Assembly (NCBI RefSeq): GCF_000972845.2 | Contig: NC_040022.1 | Location: 4,928,979-4,992,978, forward strand | Source of the DNA: Larimichthys crocea | Lineage: Eukaryota; Chordata; Actinopteri; Sciaenidae | Direction: 5' to 3' | DNA: 64,000 nt | Shown: in pieces, positions 13,701 to 24,726 of the stretch | How positions within the stretch are numbered: position 1 is the stretch's first letter | Layout of the letters: each line of letters opens with the position of its first letter | Translations under genes and position numbers: made by a program | Notes under the pieces: generated by a model | Databases searched by the model: none | What the model saw: only the letters and a program-made list of their open reading frames with translations | What the model was told of the DNA's origin: nothing

Positions 13701-16700
13701 CCCCTGTCTGTGGCCTTGACCCCAGGACCCGGCCCCAGCTCAGCACCCACCCCGCTCCATGCTCCGACCAGATCCACAGCCACAGGTGACTTGAGCGGTT
13801 GAGACTGCGTTTGACCCTAGATCGTAACAACAGTTCTTAGAGAGAAGAGGCAACTGGCTAGGTTATAGATTTCACCTCTCATCCCAGAGGACTTGTTGAC
13901 TTGTTGGTGCTTCATAGCTAAGACTTGAGTCTTATGACTCACAAAACAATGACATGGTTTGTTGCATGAGCCTGCTGGTTGGAATCACGCAGACAAACAT
14001 AATTGACATCCCTGACTTATAGAACATTCACACAGATCACTGAGGGACTGAAGAGCAGGAGGCTTTTTCCATCTCTGATAATATTTAGTCCATTTGCAGT
14101 AATGACTCCAGAATCAATAAAAATGGGAAGACATGGAAAAGAACTTTGACTTGTTGTCCAACTCAACATGTTGTAAAACTAATCAGTCCTATTGATTCTG
14201 ACTGAGACAGATGAAGCTGGAGACTCTGGTATCTTTTCTGAATATGCACAACCTTTAGTTGTCCACGTGAAGCTGACCTCAGGTTGTTTCATCAATAAAG
14301 CCTAGTTCAGCTGAGTTGGTCCAATTTCAAGTTACTTCTTATCCAGTTTTAGTCCCATTTATGACAAAGTAACAATGAACTGAAGAGCTGTCAGACATAA
14401 AGCCAACAATGAGACACTTGAGTTTCCTGACCTCCTGATTAAACTGGTATTGCTCTTGACTTTAAAATGAGCAGTTTTTTGGAAAACGTGTACATTTCCT
14501 TTCTGAAAGTGATCGGATTGATATCTAGCTCATGTCGGTGCGTTCAAGTACAAAGCTGGAGAGCAGAAAAGAAACAACTTTGTCCATACACCTCCCGACA
14601 CCTCTCATTAATGAAACCAACCCAAACCAAAATCTGTGTTCATGGACCAACCTGGGATGTAGTCATAGACATTGTACAGAGGTGCTGGAGTTAGACAAAA
14701 CTATATTTATCAAGAAATAAGTCCAAATCCTTGGCTGTTATTGGTCCCTGGGCCGTACTTTGGACATCCCTGATTTACAGGGGTACTGAAGGACTAATGC
14801 ACTGAGAGCTTGTGACAGTCGTAATGTTAAACACCGACACTCTGAGCTTCTAGTCCAGGCAGTGTCAGCTCTGTAGATCACTAAAGGTTGAAAATGAGCA
14901 GTTGAAGGACAACAAATTAAAACTATAATCTTGTCCATAGAGTTCAAAAAGTTTTAAAAGTTTACCTGCTGGTGAATTGTGGTGGAGAATATATATCTGT
15001 ATCTGTCTGTGAATCAGCTTTCTTGATCACCATCACAGGCGAAGGTGAGGAGTCCCACATGGAGAGAGAGAAGAACCCAGAGGAGGTCAAGGAGAACGAG
15101 GGAGAGGAGAAGAGAGAAGGGACGAGGAGTCGCTCCTCCTCCACCTCCTCAGAGGATTACATCATCATCCTCCCTGACTGCTTTGACACCAGTCGGCCGC
15201 TGGGGGAATCCATGTACAGGTACGTGACTTCAGCAGCAGTCGCTGTTCAGTTTGTGTTGTCATGGAAATTAAAAAATAGTTACACATACAACGAACAGGC
15301 AAGAATATATTTGATTTATTTCCTCCCTTTCATTCTCCCATCGCAGCTCTGCTCTGTCCCAGCCGGGTGACATCCCAGCCAAGAGCCCAACAGACACAGA
15401 AACCCCGTCTCATGACCACTCGGGAGGCTCCACCCCTGACGGTGAGCTGGGTGAGGCAGACGAAGCTGTGGCGGCTCCAGGGACGGGGGTGTCGGGCACA
15501 AGCAGCGCCAACGACATGCTCTGCACGTCTCAGACGCTGGACGATGAGCCGCTGACGCCCGAGGTGGTGGCACCGCCTAAAGCCATCGTCACACCCAGGT
15601 CAGTATGAAGGGTGGGACACAGACACAGCGGTGTGGACGTACTGAACATTCTCAACTGCAGGCCTTTATTTAAAACAGGCTAGTATTAGAGACCTGCCTT
15701 CATTTCTTTTGTCCTCTGTTTTCGAAGTATGTTTTATGTTTTTCTGATCTCTGTTAATGCAAATTCATCACTTCCTTTCTTTACCATCTTGCTCTCGATG
15801 TTGTACAGTCCAGAAAGCAGTGGAGAAGCAGATGTTGACGCTGCTGTTGCCAGGGAAGGCACAGAGGGCTCTGAACTGTACCAAACTGAAGATGGTGAGC
15901 ACGTTGCTATATTGCTGCAAATTAAATAGCATGCCACGCTGGCAGCTCTGCACGGGTTCTTCTAATTCATGTGATACTGCAATAGATTTCATAGACGTTG
16001 AGCGATATAAATTTAGATGTGAATACAGTTTTATTTTGGAGTTGAAGATAATGCTGTTGTTCCACAGCCTCTGGTCCTGAGCAGACTCAGACAGATACTA
16101 AAGCTACTGAAGACACAGAGGAGGACAACCCTGAGGACCCCAGGTCTCTCACACACACACACACACACTGCTTTCTCTTCAAAGTCAGCATTTTCTGTAT
16201 GGCTCGCTGATGTTAAATGGTGTCAAAGTTCACCAAAGTTGAACTTTGCCATTCAATTGACCTGTTTCCATTTTGAACCTAACCTCTATATTGTGCCTTC
16301 TCAGGCACCCTGGCATCACCAGTGGCTTGGTCAAAGGGGCTCTGTCAGTTGCTGCTTCTGCCTACAAAGCTCTGTTCACAGGACAAGGCCCCGCACAGGT
16401 CAGTTTATATTAGTTCATATTCAGTCTAATTTCATAGCTTGTGTCTTACATCTGTTTAGTTCAACACTTGGGATGTCCCAGAGTATGTCGATCAATTCAG
16501 ATCTAAACTTTAAATTATGGATAATATCTGTTTATCTGTCCTATGACAAGGAGATGCTTCAATATTTTTTAGGGGTACTGTGGCAAATTATCTGCTGGAG
16601 TAAACATCTTTAAATTCAGTAGAACAGAACAGCGCTGCTAACGTTTGCCTAAACTCTGGTAAATAGAAAGAAATACAAAGGATTCATCTGCATAAAAAGA

Positions 16701-17450
16701 TATATCAGTTTTTATACATGTTCCTAAATTGTGTATTTTTAAGTGTACTTGTGGAATATCAATCAAACCCGCTTTTATTGTGAGATTATTAATCAAAATG
16801 TTAAGAGTGTTTGTTTCTGCAGATGTACTGTAGCTCCTTCTACACAACTGGATGTGTGGCATGTGTTGCTAAACTTGGTAGTAAGCCAGCTAGCCAGTCA
16901 TGCTAACATTTGCAGCTTGCAGTAAAGCAACATTCACATGTTTCATTTATATTTCTGATTTAGAAAGACACAACCGTCTAAGCTCTTTGTATACAGCAGG
17001 GCTGCCCAAAGTAGCGCCTGCGGGCCAAAGTTAGCATGCTTTAAAGTTTGATTTGGCCCGCCAGTATAATTTCCAGTAGAATTCAATACAGTAGGTGTTT
17101 TGTGTTGGCCGGCGGTCAACCATCAACATGTAACTAAATCCAAAGCCATAGTTATGGCTGCTATGATTGGACAGTTGCTGTCCAGGGGAGGGCTTATGTG
17201 AATGGTCATTTGGCATTTTGGTTGTCTATAATCTGTACAAGTTTTATTGGATTGATAATTTCTTGTTCCTGTGCAGCCTCCAGTGGATGCATCCACCCAG
17301 GACACCATGATGGCCGTTCTAGTGGAGATGGGCTTCGGGGACCGGCCACTGAACCAGCGGCTGCTGAACAAATACAACTACAACCTGCTGGATGTGGTCA
17401 ACGAGCTCGTTCAGATGACCGACAATGACTGGTACTCTACACGCTACTGA
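2267..17450 (+). CDS. nbr1: NBR1 autophagy cargo receptor (5' end missing), 22 coding exons
   Basis: NBR1 binds ubiquitinated cargo and ATG8/LC3 proteins and delivers aggregates and organelles to autophagosomes. Exons I place: 2267-2329, 3802-3820, 3941-3963, 4602-4790, 5815-5892, 5978-6261, 7510-7635, 8240-8446, 8595-8754, 10141-10224, 10350-10535, 10676-10792, 12055-12130, 12279-12389, 12497-12667, 13531-13785, 15039-15219, 15347-15598, 15809-15894, 16068-16143, 16305-16398, 17277-17450. All have AG/GT borders and join in frame to 1003 residues plus stop. Domain order: C-terminal part of PB1 (1-~55), polyglycine (152-172), ZZ finger (204-238), basic coiled coil (~262-305), four-tryptophan (FW) domain (~335-460), LIR (757-760), amphipathic JUBA helix (~918-940), UBA (~955-1000). 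Human NBR1 has 966 residues. The N-terminal half of PB1 must lie left of the window or in an exon I could not recognise. The 12389 donor (gtattt) is weak. Confidence 0.95.
5978..7635 (+). CDS. nbr1: nbr1 exons with polyglycine tract and ZZ zinc finger
   Basis: The 284-nt exon 5978-6261 starts with a helix-like stretch (FKDQVVREAVEKICREF). It then carries 14 glycines, one alanine and 6 glycines (about 6057-6126), an STP-rich linker and the first zinc ligands. Exon 7510-7635 completes the ZZ finger. Counting from the first visible residue, ligands are C204, C207, C218, C221, C227, C230, H234 and H238, the CxxC-CxxC-CxxC-HxxxH order of ZZ domains. In mammalian NBR1 this region has no long glycine run as I recall it. 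ZZ domains read N-degron or other protein ligands; the ligand here is not evident. Confidence 0.9.
6057..6126 (+). repeat. GGA-rich trinucleotide repeat coding for polyglycine
   Basis: An impure (GGA)n tract inside the nbr1 exon 5978-6261. It encodes 14 glycines, alanine and 6 more glycines before the ZZ finger. Its complement is the source of spurious proline- or leucine-rich minus-strand ORFs. Confidence 0.95.
6262..7509. other. nbr1 intron, nothing further recognised
   Basis: AT-rich intron between the two ZZ exons, ending in a long pyrimidine-rich tract (about 7437-7505) before the acceptor. No further gene or repeat was recognised. Confidence 0.7.
8240..8446 (+). CDS. nbr1: nbr1 coiled-coil exon
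   Basis: This exon encodes a strongly basic, Lys/Arg/Glu/Leu-rich helix (FRKAEKQRLKAEKRLLKAEV and onward), matching the family block KAEKQRLRAEKK..KAEVKELKKQL. It lies between the ZZ finger and FW domain, where NBR1 self-association and p62 interplay are mapped in mammals. A serine-rich linker follows. It is spliced phase 2 on both sides. Confidence 0.9.
8595..10535 (+). CDS. nbr1: nbr1 exons encoding the four-tryptophan (FW/NBR1) domain
   Basis: Exons 8595-8754, 10141-10224 and 10350-10535 encode the immunoglobulin-like FW domain. Visible signatures are FLDENLPDGT, PGTKFIKYWKMRNTG, SADTKLKFMWGNL, EGSYTSHWRLAHAG and QFGPRVWCSIVVDP, with the conserved tryptophans in YWKM, SWSA, HWRL and VWCS. 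The FW domain is the defining NBR1 module and binds specific cargo or partners such as MAP1B in mammals. This is the best-conserved part of the gene here. Confidence 0.95.
8755..10140. other. nbr1 intron with a possible LINE fragment
   Basis: Intron between the first two FW exons. It contains a minus-strand stretch (8919-9116) that looks like the tail of a LINE ORF2. The rest is AT-rich without a clear feature. Confidence 0.6.
8919..9116 (-). mobile_element. Possible degenerate L1-like LINE ORF2 C-terminal fragment
   Basis: The minus-strand translation contains VAHRAHISKAKLFSMYPDIS followed by PHCIKC. This resembles the region after the reverse transcriptase of fish L1-type ORF2, in which a Cys-x-x-Cys pair follows a MYP-S pattern. 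It is short and has no intact ends; the call rests on pattern memory only. Confidence 0.4.
10793..12054. other. nbr1 intron with hAT-like MITE remnant
   Basis: The sequence from 10862 (TAGGGACGCACTGATC...CCGATACC) resembles the terminus of a widespread fish hAT-type non-autonomous element. The remainder to 12054 shows nothing I recognise. Confidence 0.45.
12668..13530. other. nbr1 intron, nothing recognised
   Basis: AT-rich intron with a short A run near 13110-13124. No other feature was seen. Confidence 0.65.
13786..15038. other. nbr1 intron with a hAT-like terminus remnant
   Basis: Around 14733-14775 the minus strand reads as AAATCAGGGATGTCCAAAGT followed by a GGCCC-rich stretch. This resembles the CAGGGGTGTCCAAAGT..GGCCC ends of Charlie-like hAT elements. 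No second end was found, so this is a fragment at most. Confidence 0.4.
15039..15219 (+). CDS. nbr1: nbr1 exon with the LC3-interacting region (LIR)
   Basis: The exon encodes an acidic, serine-rich stretch ending in SSEDYIIILPDCFDTSRPLG. Tyr757 to Ile760 (15158-15169) fits the LIR core Y-x-x-I/L preceded by acidic and serine residues, the same motif mapped at Tyr732 in human NBR1. It docks ATG8/GABARAP/LC3 on the autophagosome membrane. The serines before it could be phosphorylated to strengthen binding; that is inference from other LIRs. Confidence 0.93.
16305..17450 (+). CDS. nbr1: nbr1 last exons: JUBA amphipathic helix and UBA domain
   Basis: Exon 16305-16398 encodes GITSGLVKGALSVAASAYKA, the amphipathic helix beside the UBA (JUBA) that attaches NBR1 to membranes. 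Exon 17277-17450 encodes a UBA domain with the MGF loop (VEMGFGDRPLNQRLLNKYNY), a helix 3 of VVNELVQ type and the family C-terminus NDWYSTRY before TGA. The UBA binds ubiquitin chains on cargo. Confidence 0.95.
16998..17065 (+). repeat. hAT (Charlie-like) terminal fragment
   Basis: CAGGGCTGCCCAAAGTAGCG, then GCGGGCCAAA and GGCCCGCC, fits the common hAT element end with its CAGGG start. It lies in the last nbr1 intron. Only one end is recognisable. Confidence 0.5.
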
Positions 17451-17709
17451 CGAGCGAGAGAGGAAGGAGTGTAGGAGGGAGGGGGGGGAGAAGGAGATGA
17501 AACACAATAAATTAAAAGGAAAAAAGAGGAGCATCTGCTCTGATTGGATGGAGATCAATCTTCTCTATGACCACACAAGGAGACATTTCATCAAGCTTTC
17601 TGGGATAACACTTTCCCACTGTCTGTCTGTCGTGTTACTTTCAGCTCCGGCTTTGATAGTGGCAAGGCAGCAAGGAGAGATGAAGAAAGACACATGTTCC
17701 TATAGTGTC

Positions 17710-17861
17710 AAAGGTGCTATGTGTAGCATTTGGCATTCTAAAAATGAAGACCACATATCCCACGAGCCTCACTGCAGCCTGCAAAGATGGCATTGATCCA
17801 GTAACAGCAAATGTACCAACATTGTGATTTGTTAGCGCTGAAATGCTACACATAGCACCTT
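17710..17861. mobile_element. 152-bp MITE with about 21-bp terminal inverted repeats
   Basis: The left arm AAAGGTGCTATGTGTAGCAT (from 17710) is matched in inverse by the right arm ending at 17861, 20 of 21 bases. The size and near-perfect arms fit a non-autonomous DNA transposon. It lies just after the nbr1 stop and would form a hairpin if transcribed. Confidence 0.75.
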
Positions 17862-18334
17862 CCTGCTTTGCCCTTTCACCCAAGACAGTGATGAAGTACA
17901 AAGCAGCGAGATAATGTCAAGTATCCACATCTGCACTGAGAACAGAAGTGAGGAGATCCACATCACCGGTCACGATTAATCAAAACATGTTCGCATGCTC
18001 TTCAGTCACAGGTTGAACATCCACATGGAAGTTACGGTGTGGCTCAGAGCGCTGATATACTTGCTTTTAACTGCGTGTTTGTGTGAGCATGATGGTTCTT
18101 CCATTCTGCTGGTGTAGCTCATGAACAGGAAGACTCTGAACAAACCACAGTAACAAAGATGAAAGTCTATGAATAAAAACGAATGATCGATTCATAGAGT
18201 GTCACCAGTTACCCAAAGTTCTGAATGAGGATTTTCCAGTGTTGGACTCAACCTGACTCAAACCTGTCACTTCTCCCACTCGGTTCCAGTATGAAGGAGA
18301 AACTACACTGGCCATTAAACTAAAAAGTCCTATG

Positions 18335-18430
18335 TAGTGGCAGAATTTAGTTTGTCCCTTCTGGGCTGCTGTCGAAAACAAAATGGTGGACTCCATTGAA
18401 GAGGACCTGCTCCCTCTTTAGATAAGAATA
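18335..18430. repeat. Relic of the MITE family also present at 35297-35560
   Basis: It shares the blocks TTTGTCCCTT(C/T)TGGGCT, ATGGTGGACTCCAT and AAGA/GAGGACCT with the fuller copy at 35297-35560. No ends were recognised. Confidence 0.6.
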
Positions 18431-19271
18431 TATATATACATATATATATACTTGCACTGGGGCCACTTATCCACACATCGCTGTTGGTAAAAAGCAAGTA
18501 TATCACAAGCCTTGGAGCTTAGTACAAAGTGATTATCTGTGCTCATTTAGGTTAAAGTATTTTAGTTTATGGCTGCATTATTGTTATTTTTATTATTATT
18601 GTTGTTGTTTTATAACTTGCTCATGCTCATATCACTGGAGTATATATAGGGTTTCCACACACCTCTTACTGTACTGTATGCATAACCTGCTGTAGATGAG
18701 TATATAACTACTGAGAGAAGATAAACATTCCCTTATAAACTTTGGATTTGGAGATATTATTTGCACTTAAAAACGTACAGGACACAGGGACCATTCATTC
18801 AGCATATTTTCCGAATATTGAACTTTAACACATGTTCAGCCTTACTTTTAAGCATCTTCACTGGACCTTGTTGTTGTCTTGAACATGTTAGCTGGCTCTT
18901 ACAATAAGGAATCTGTGTTCCCTAAACCTTCTGGTCTAAAGGACTGGACTAAAGGGGTCAGTATGCTTCAAACTAACTTTGCTCTTTAGTCATAGTTGTT
19001 GGACTCTTTTTCGGTTCTGTCATCTTGTAAGATAAGATAAGACTTGTTTGGTTCGTTTTAAACAAACTTTAACAAACAGTGTGTTCGCCTGTTAGGTTTG
19101 CTTTTTTCTATAGGCAGTGAAAAATGAGGGTCTCTGTCTGGCTCCAGGCTAATTGTAATGCATGCACCTCAGCATGAGAGTCTGGGGATTTAAAACAGCA
19201 TGTTGAGCACATCCGGGAGTTCCTCATGAAAGAGTAAACAGTATTATGAAATTATGAATCCTGTTTCTACT

Positions 19272-19295
19272 TGGTTGTTGTTGTTGTTGTTGTTG
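19272..19295. repeat. (GTT)n microsatellite
   Basis: About eight GTT units in the region after nbr1. Confidence 0.9.
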
Positions 19296-21255
19296 GGACA
19301 GTTGCTAATGATGCAAGATGACATCATCAAATCCAATAAATGAGTCGCCTGTCAGTCCATATGACTTCACAATAACAGCTTTTGGTTGAACACGAAACAG
19401 ACCAGAAAAAGTTCTAACCCTAACCCTAACCCTTCTAATCTGCTTTTTGTCCTTAGTCGGGAACAAATGAACCAAACTACAGGTGTGACATCAACCTTAA
19501 ACTGTAGTTTGAAGCATACTGAGGACTCTAGTTTGGTATTAGTCTGTTTCTCTTTTGTTCTTTGAACGTCACGCGTGACACAGAGCTCAGCCCGAGACAA
19601 ACAGCTGCTTAAAGTGACTGTATTTAGTCGAGTTAGATGGGTTAAGTTTAATGACTTCAAATAGTACTGAGCTGAGTTAAATCCCTTCAGCAAAGCTCAG
19701 TTGTTTCCACATCCTTTTGTCACTCCTCGTCATCTGGTGTGTGCTTCTTCGAAGTGGTCAGGTGTGGGGACTGATACTCCTGAAGGACGTGTACTTCCTT
19801 TGGTGGAGCACTTTAAGAGCACGTACAGTAACAGTAAGGTCATTCCAAACTTAAACTGGGGGGAAAAAACAGTGTGTAACAATGTGAAAATGTGTTTTTT
19901 TTTCCACTACACAAATGTGCGAATATATACAGAACCTGCTAGTTGGAAGCAATGACAGTTGACTTCATTTGTTTAAGTTAAGAGTTAAGATTGTTTTTGC
20001 TTCGAATGCTTGAAAGCTGTTTGGAAATGTAAAAAAAAAAAAAAAAAAATAGAGCTGTGGATGTTGTATTTTTAGGCTTATTGTGTGGTGGTTACATTTG
20101 CTCTGCTGTATGTGTGTGTGTTAATGTTTTCCTTTGTAAAAAGAAATGTTACCAGATTGATTGAAGATTGTGTTTTAGTTTGCCAATGAGAGGATTTGAA
20201 CGATTTTGGGGTTGGAGAAATCATTTTAAAAAACAGCACTTGTAGGGTTATTATTAATGTCATGCATACATAATACATGAATCTGTGGTCCAAAAAAAGA
20301 GTTTAGAGGTGTTTACTCTGCGTTTTTGTTTTTTTGGCCAGGCTGCAAAGTCGAATAAAAACTGCAATGAAGTTAAAAGGAACTGTTCGATATTCAGGGA
20401 AATGTATTTGTTTGATGCCGTCTAATTGTCGGCAGTGTATTTCCCATAACGTCGAGTTGCTCCTTTGAGGTTTAGGCGTCAGATTATATCTTAACTGAGC
20501 GATTTCCATCTTTGCAGCTCGGCCAAAAAAACAAATATTTAAACTGCTGACAAACTTGACCCAAGAGGACTTTGTGTATATGTGGTGATTTTAATTAGAC
20601 ATCTTCCACTCAGCAGCGCTCATTTTACTAAACCAAAGTTCTCCGAATGAGTTTGAGTACAGTTTTATACACTGTTGAGTTCACACAGCCAGTCTTACTT
20701 ACAGGTTAACGTGATGATAAGGGGGCTGTGATGATAAATGTTTCCCCACATAATCATAATTAAAACATGTTTTGGTGTTAAAAGTATTTAAAAATGGGAA
20801 CTTTGACAATGAGACATATATTTTTGAAGGTGTCAGTCTGAGTTCATCTCCTGCTACATATACACAGTTCCTGGGGCTGTTATCCACCATAGTTCACCTA
20901 AGCCTTGTGTCATGTATTCCAGGGTTTCTTGTACATCTTGAATCACATTCACTCAACTGAATGTCACCACAGTCCCTTTGAAAAGAGTGTTTCATACCCG
21001 CCATCCAGACTCCCGTGTGATGAAATGGACCCTGGCTGAAATGTGTACTTGATGAAGGTGAAGAGTTTCACGTACTGTACTGTATGTCATTTTGCTTTAA
21101 ATTAACATGTAAGGGGGTGTGAGTACTGGTGAAGTAATTATGGAGGAAGAGAAAAGCTGGATTGTTTAAGCTTTTTTTCTGTGTTGCACTTTATGAACAT
21201 TGTTATGATGTACAAATCAATCTGTCTCCAATTAAAGTCACTACACTCATGAAGG

Positions 21256-22480
21256 ATTTCTGTTTCATTTTCTATTTTTTTTCCAGTTATGGTAACATTA
21301 GGATGGTAGTTTTTAGGTGCCTAATGATATTAACTGTTCATTGCTGATAATATATCTAGTCATACGTACAAGGCACTTTCCAACATGGGTTCAGTTCAGA
21401 CAGAAGACAAACAAACAAACAAAAAGCAAAAATGCTGAATAACAGCTGAGCTAAGCTTCCAGAAATAACCCAGATAGTACCGGAAGTAAGACTTTTTTTA
21501 TTTTGTATTCAAAATAAAAGTAGAATGGCATCAGGCAATGTGCCGTTAACACAGACTGTGATACAAAAATGATTTATATACATAATGTTATCATACTATA
21601 TGTGTATTATTGACATGATATCAATACTGAAGTTTTAAATGTCATGATTATCATCAATTACAGTATATCACAACACCCCTAATATATACAACTCAAAACA
21701 CAACTACTCAAAACAGTCAGAGGAAGGAACTGGCTTGTGTGATTGTATATTATATATTATTATAATGTATTATATAATTATTATTAGTAGAATTATCAAA
21801 AAAGGAAACATCATTAGTCTGACATACAATATGTAGTATGTAAGACAACTGGAAATCTAATCAGGACATACATGTTATATATGTTTAACTAGAGATCCAC
21901 TGCACTTCTGCTTCATACAGTTCCTGGTTCTTGATAAGTGAGCAGCAGCTTTGGATAGTCGATTAAATATACAGTATATATGACTCGTGTCCATATTAAA
22001 ATCCTGTTGCACTAACAACAGTTTCAGACTGGATGCAGGACTTATTACATAATAGGAAACAAGAGGTACGCCATGGTGCCATTTCTAAACCTCTGGAGTT
22101 CCACAGGGATCTGTGCTCGCCCTCTACTCCTTGTTGTCGTTATTAGTGATTTACCAAATGTGATTCAATCAGATGCATATCTTTTTGCAGATGTAAAAAC
22201 ATATTCAAAAAGATATAAACAAATTATTTAGAATAATTACACTGACACAGCTTACCTACATAACATGAGTGTTAGTGGTGGTTGCTAAAATTAAATCCAG
22301 AAAAATAATACTACATCCACATTTTGAATAGTAGTTAAGAGGGAACTACTAAAAATTACCACTGAATGATGACATTTCTTGCTTTTTGTTCTTCATTGTA
22401 CATAACCTGTATACCACATATAAAGATATAAAGTAATATTATGAAAGTTTTACTTTGAAAGTTGTAACAGGAAGTGTCTG
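21256..22480. other. Intergenic region between nbr1 and tmem106a
   Basis: AT-rich, with a LINE reverse-transcriptase scrap at 22092-22210. Around 21620-21682 a stretch ends in a TAGGGGTGTTGTGATATAC-like sequence on the minus strand, resembling a hAT-type terminus. No gene was seen. Confidence 0.6.
22092..22210 (+). mobile_element. Degenerate LINE reverse-transcriptase fragment
   Basis: Reading 22092 onward gives SGVPQGSVLA, the RT motif normally followed by PLLF. After a frameshift it continues as ISDLPNVIQSDAYLFADVKT (22154 onward), matching the N-DLP...YLFADDTK motif of fish non-LTR elements, with the second Asp of FADD lost. It is short, broken and non-functional. Confidence 0.8.
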
Positions 22481-22597
22481 TGTGGTCCCGTGCTCGTGTG
22501 ACGGTGCGGAGTCAACAAGAAGAAGACATGGCTGACCCTCAGCAGGACCGGGGATGAAGACGCTGTCAACACCTTAAAGTAAAAGCTGTCTGTCCAG
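22480..22597 (+). other. tmem106a: tmem106a 5' leader exon (predicted)
   Basis: A CpG-containing stretch ending in CTGTCCAG before gtgagaaaca, a good donor at 22598. It splices naturally to the acceptor at 24529-24530 just before the start codon. The 5' limit is a guess, as no TATA box is evident. Confidence 0.5.
22528..22557 (+). promoter_or_regulatory. Upstream ORF in the tmem106a leader
   Basis: ATG at 22528 opens a nine-codon frame (MADPQQDRG, then TGA) in the predicted leader exon, upstream of the main start. Its -3 base is a purine, so it could be translated and damp main-frame initiation. Conditional on the leader exon being real. Confidence 0.45.
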
Positions 22598-22891
22598 GTG
22601 AGAAACACGCAGATAAGATATAGCGAGTGAGAAACAGGCGGGAGTGTGCGGGAAATGAAAGTGCGACATGTTTAAGACAGCTTGTTGCGATGTGTTTGCT
22701 GCGCTGTAAGAGCGCTAATGTTACAGACGAGACTCCGTGGTAGTCTGTGAGGAACGTTGCTGTTGACAGCAACACACCTGTGCTACAGGTGCTCACATTT
22801 ACCTGAGTTTGTCTTTAAACTCTCACACTCTGTGCGTGAAGTGTGTTAGAGGAGGGAGTGTCCGTGAAAAAATAAAGTGCGTAGTTAAGAC

Positions 22892-22894
<3 letters not shown>

Positions 22895-22942
<48 letters not shown>
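22895..22942. repeat. (GT)n microsatellite
   Basis: About 24 GT units in the first tmem106a intron. Confidence 0.95.
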
Positions 22943-22946
<4 letters not shown>

Positions 22947-24021
22947 GGACTAATTGTTTTAAATTATGAAATAGATTATTTTTTAATAATTTAAAACAGA
23001 TATAAATGTGTGTACTGCTATAAAACTGTGAAGAGTAGTGGTAACATATTCATCTGTTGTGTTGTGCCACATTTTACATAACACTTCTCCATCATGTCAA
23101 ATAATTAACCATGTTTTATCACTTTCCTCAGCATAAAGCAATGTACATTTTATTGTGTGACAGCTCCTGTATTGCACGTCAAGTCAAAAATGTAATGTGA
23201 TATTGCAGAAAAGGTTTTTTATTTTTATATTTCATCAGCTCAGCCTACGTTATCCACAGTGTATGACATCTGTTTGTAGTCACGTTTGGTTGGAAAAGTC
23301 CTCGAAAGGCAATCTCTGAACTCATCAGCTGTCTTTGTGTACATTAATGTTTCTGGGAAGGCTTCGCCCAGATATCGCTCTTCCGCTACAGTAGAAGCTC
23401 AGAAACATTAAGCACTCATTCCAGGGCATCCTGCAGGATGGCAATTTACCAATTTATTTTTAAAAAAGTCCTTTACAATTGACAGTTGAGTCCAACATCA
23501 CTCTTCTTTTAGCTTTTATTTGGTCTCCACTGGCTCTTTAGCTGCTGTTCACCATTTCATCTTGAACTGTTACTATTTCTGCTGTGTGCTACTGGGCAGG
23601 TAGTGTACAGATTGGTATTTTTTAATCTGGTGTGTTTCCTGTACACGTGACCATTGTGAGGTTAACTTGGACTAGATTAAGAGACGAGAGTTTCTTGTAA
23701 AAATCCTGTTTATTTGGAAAGCTGTTGGACGCAGCTCATCACAACGTGCTTGCACAGCGTCCTTGGCTTGGCAACGAAGCCTTTTTAAACATTTTAAAAT
23801 GTACTTTTCAGAAAATCTTTTAAAGACGGAGTAGGCAAACCGCCTTGTTTATTTATTTAAGTAAATAACCTTTTAACATCCTAATATGAAGGTTATTTAT
23901 GCAAATTAATCCATTTATAAAGATTTTTTAAATCAAGTGATTTAACGATTATGTTTATACACTGTAAAAGAGTTATTATTAAAGACTCAGGTGTATGCGT
24001 CACGCATACACCGTGCGTGAT

Positions 24022-24182
24022 AGGCTGTTTTAGAGCTCAGAGTGGGGTGGCTCTGGACTTGAGGTAGGCCTAATGACATCTGGTTGCTCAAACAAGCCAC
24101 TTGTAACGACACCTACCCGTCAATCAACATTACCACACTGTAAATTATGCATAACATTAAGCCCTAATGTAATTGGATTGTT
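24022..24182. repeat. Interspersed repeat family, copy 2 (partial)
   Basis: It shares GAGCTCAGAGTG.GGTGGCTC, CTCAAACAAGCCAC, CACCTGT/GTCAATCAA and TATGCATAACATTAAGCCC with copies at 866-1345 and 60430-60945. Confidence 0.7.
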
Positions 24183-24532
24183 TCTTTAAAGCTGAAAGCT
24201 GTCACTGTTTGTTCTTGCAGGTGTTTTATGTGGTCTGCACTATTCTATTTATGTGAAACACAACTGTAGAACTTAATGCCCTCCTCCTGCTTTCCTTCTC
24301 TATTTTCACACCACACTTTCTCCACGCGCAGACGCACACAGTTCCTCTTTTAGTTTTAGTGACTGCACTGCACACCGCATCACCAGAAGTTAGTTAGACC
24401 CATATGTGACTGCTGTCACACTCCAAGAACATGAGGACATTAAGGGATAGGTTCACAATTTGACCTTAAAACAAAGCCAGGTTGCCAGTTAAAAGGGTGA
24501 AGAGGTGTCTAACTGTTTGTGTTTCTTCAGGT

Positions 24533-24683
24533 ATGGGGGCTGTTTCCAGCCACAGTGGGCAGGACGACAACCAGTCTATAATTTCAAAGGATGACAACAA
24601 GAAGGGGGGCTCCAACAGGAGGCGCAGCTCAGGAGACACTGTGGACTGTCCCTCCTGCAAGGGCACTGGACGTATGCCCAGAG

Positions 24684-24726
<43 letters not shown>

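Larger units (their letters stand above)
17451..21255 (+). other. nbr1: nbr1 3'UTR and downstream noncoding region
   Basis: After the stop, AATAAA signals occur at 17506-17511 and 18172-18177 and an ATTAAA at 21231-21236, so the UTR could be short or nearly 3.8 kb. The stretch contains a MITE (17710-17861), a second MITE relic (18335-18430), a (GTT)n run, a short CCCTAA-type run and a poly-A run at 20030-20049. Which signal is used cannot be settled without transcripts. Confidence 0.4.
22598..24530. other. tmem106a first intron
   Basis: It holds the GT repeat at 22895-22942 and a partial copy of the interspersed repeat family (24022-24182). Nothing else was recognised. Confidence 0.6.

Noticed and set aside
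19412..19432. CCCTAA-type telomere-like run
   Set aside because: Only about three units; too short to be an interstitial telomere block.
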